From: UMGS1781 sp045628105
GTDB taxonomy: Bacteria; Bacillota; Clostridia; TANB77; CAG-508
Direction of reading: 5' to 3'
DNA: 6,554 nt
NCBI GenBank assembly: GCA_045628105.1
Contig: JAZQOX010000033.1
Location: 1 to 6,554, forward strand
The notes under the pieces: model-generated
Told to the model about the DNA's origin: nothing
Database searches by the model: none
What the model saw: only the letters and a program-made list of their open reading frames with translations
Translations under genes and position numbers: made by a program
Shown here: positions 5,771 through 6,554 of the stretch, one piece after another
Layout of the letters: the number at the start of each line of letters is the position of its first letter
How positions within the stretch are numbered: position 1 is the first letter of the stretch

Positions 5771-6001
5771 ATGAAAGAAACATTAGAAACTATTATTAAG
5801 AGTTTAGTTGAATTCCCAGATGAGGTTACAGTTAACGAAGTTGCAGGTGAAAGATCTGTAGTATTTGAAGTTAGAGTAGCTGAAAAAGATATGGGAAAAG
5901 TAATTGGTAGAGAAGGAAAAATAGCTACTGCAATAAGAACAGTAATGAAAGCCTTAGCTGCTAAAGAACAAAAAAAGGTCAACGTAGAATTTATAGGATA
6001 G
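5771..6001 (+). CDS. khpA: KH-domain RNA-binding protein KhpA (YlqC)
   Basis: A 76-residue single KH domain with the nucleic-acid-binding GxxG loop as VIGREGKIA (GREG at 46-49), preceded by a beta strand (SVVFEVRVAEKDMGK) and followed by helix AIRTVMKALAAK. KhpA proteins bind RNA, often together with KhpB/Jag, and in Gram-positive bacteria have been linked to cell division and small-RNA biology. AGGAGG at 5757-5762 is eight bases before ATG 5771. The gap to rpsP is 15 bases and to rimM 10 bases, so it is translated as part of this operon. Unlike B. subtilis, there is no ylqD between khpA and rimM. Confidence 0.95.
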   Translation: MKETLETIIKSLVEFPDEVTVNEVAGERSVVFEVRVAEKDMGKVIGREGKIATAIRTVMKALAAKEQKKVNVEFIG

Positions 6002-6011
6002 GAAATTGCCT

Positions 6012-6518
6012 ATGGAAGAGTATTTAGAAATTGGTCAAATTGTAAACACAAGTGGTTTAAAAGGGGAAGTTAAAGTTAAACCTTTAACTGACGACATTAC
6101 AAGATTCAACGAATTGGAAAGTATTTATATTCAAAAAGCTAAACAATTAGTTAAATATAAAATTCAAGGAGTAAAATACATAAAAAATATGGTTATTTTA
6201 AAACTTGAAGGTATAGATACAATTGAAGAAGCTGAAAAGTATAGAAATTTCTATATAAAAATAAATCGTGATGATGCCGTAGAACTTGAAAAAAATTCAT
6301 ATTTTATCGTAGATATTATTGGATGTGATGTTTATACAGATGAAGATGTACTTTTAGGAAAAGTTACAGAAGTATTCCAAACAGGAAGCAATGATGTTTA
6401 TGCTGTGAAGACTACCGAAGGTAAAGAAATATTCCTACCAGCTATATCAGATGTTATAAAAAACATTGATATTCAAAATAAAAAAGTAACAATACATGTG
6501 TTAGAGGGATTAATATGA
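6012..6518 (+). CDS. rimM: Ribosome maturation factor RimM
   Basis: RimM assists maturation of the 30S head by binding S19 and 16S rRNA. The product from ATG 6012 is 168 residues, the family's usual length. The N-terminal RimM barrel covers about 4-86 (YLEIGQIVNTSGLKGEVKV at the start). The C-terminal PRC barrel covers about 96-166, with LLGKVTEVFQTGSNDVYAV and IFLPAISDVIKNIDI. A TTG at 6006 is also possible (adding two residues, Met-Pro). ATG 6012 with AGGA (6000-6003) eight bases upstream fits the conserved N-terminus better. The stop codon TGA (6516-6518) overlaps the trmD ATG by four bases (ATGA), indicating translational coupling with the next gene. Confidence 0.96.
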   Translation: MEEYLEIGQIVNTSGLKGEVKVKPLTDDITRFNELESIYIQKAKQLVKYKIQGVKYIKNMVILKLEGIDTIEEAEKYRNFYIKINRDDAVELEKNSYFIVDIIGCDVYTDEDVLLGKVTEVFQTGSNDVYAVKTTEGKEIFLPAISDVIKNIDIQNKKVTIHVLEGLI

Positions 6519-6554
6519 AAATTGATATATTAACACTTTTTCCAGAAATGTTTG
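6515..6554 (+). CDS. trmD: tRNA (guanine-37-N1)-methyltransferase TrmD, N-terminal end (truncated by window edge)
   Basis: Only 13 codons are in the window: MKIDILTLFPEMF. This is the conserved N-terminus of TrmD, the SAM-dependent enzyme that methylates G37 of tRNAs reading CNN and some other codons to prevent +1 frameshifting. The ATG at 6515-6517 shares the ATGA overlap with the rimM stop, and GAGGG (6504-6508) is six bases upstream. The rimM-trmD order supports the call despite the short sequence. Confidence 0.92.
   Translation, partial: MKIDILTLFPEMF

Noticed and set aside
5578..5982. 134-codon minus-strand open frame
   Set aside because: It is antisense to rpsP and khpA, both unmistakable, and is Ser/Thr/Phe-rich as expected of a complementary shadow.
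1..6554. CRISPR array, insertion sequence, prophage or tRNA gene
   Set aside because: No spaced direct repeats, transposase or integrase motifs, terminal inverted repeats or tRNA cloverleaf sequences were found on either strand.

Overview
The window is AT-rich (roughly 30% G+C by eye). It has strong AGGAGG-type ribosome binding sites, near-consensus sigma-A promoters and a Firmicute gene order (ylxM-ffh-rpsP-khpA-rimM-trmD). Together with the YkpA-like ABC-F protein, this points to a low-G+C Bacillota, most likely a member of the Clostridia. I cannot name a genus.

Layout. Positions 1-173 (+) hold the C-terminal end of a ribosomal protein L7/L12 gene. It appears to lack about 22 internal residues of the factor-binding domain. 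A perfect-stem terminator (201-227) separates it from a convergent mgtE magnesium channel/transporter gene on the minus strand (1580 down to 236). That gene is split by a one-base frameshift near 1289-1292. A 22-codon upstream ORF (1642-1574, minus) with its own strong Shine-Dalgarno sequence overlaps the mgtE start and could act as a leader peptide. Divergent promoters in 1643-1776 drive mgtE and, on the plus strand, a YkpA/YbiT-type ABC-F ATPase (1777-3363). A terminator at 3370-3400 is shared with a convergent small zinc-ribbon protein on the minus strand (3587-3402). From a second divergent promoter region (3588-3754), the SRP/ribosome-biogenesis operon reads rightward: ylxM, ffh, rpsP, khpA, rimM and the first 13 codons of trmD, with gaps of 10-48 bases and a 4-base overlap at the end.

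How the genes fit together. The right half is a co-transcribed translation module: protein targeting (Ffh with YlxM), 30S assembly (S16, RimM), an RNA-binding KH protein (KhpA) and tRNA m1G37 methylation (TrmD). ABC-F proteins also act on ribosomes, and L7/L12 is the factor-recruiting stalk, so most of the window concerns translation. Mg2+ uptake by MgtE is the exception.

Most of the window is ordinary core genome and I see no undescribed multi-gene system. The points worth a second look are the L7/L12 internal deletion, the mgtE frameshift, the mgtE upstream ORF, the one-good-site/one-degenerate-site pattern of the ABC-F protein, and the compositionally distinct zinc-ribbon gene. The two lesions at the left end may be real mutations or sequence/assembly errors; the window alone cannot decide.
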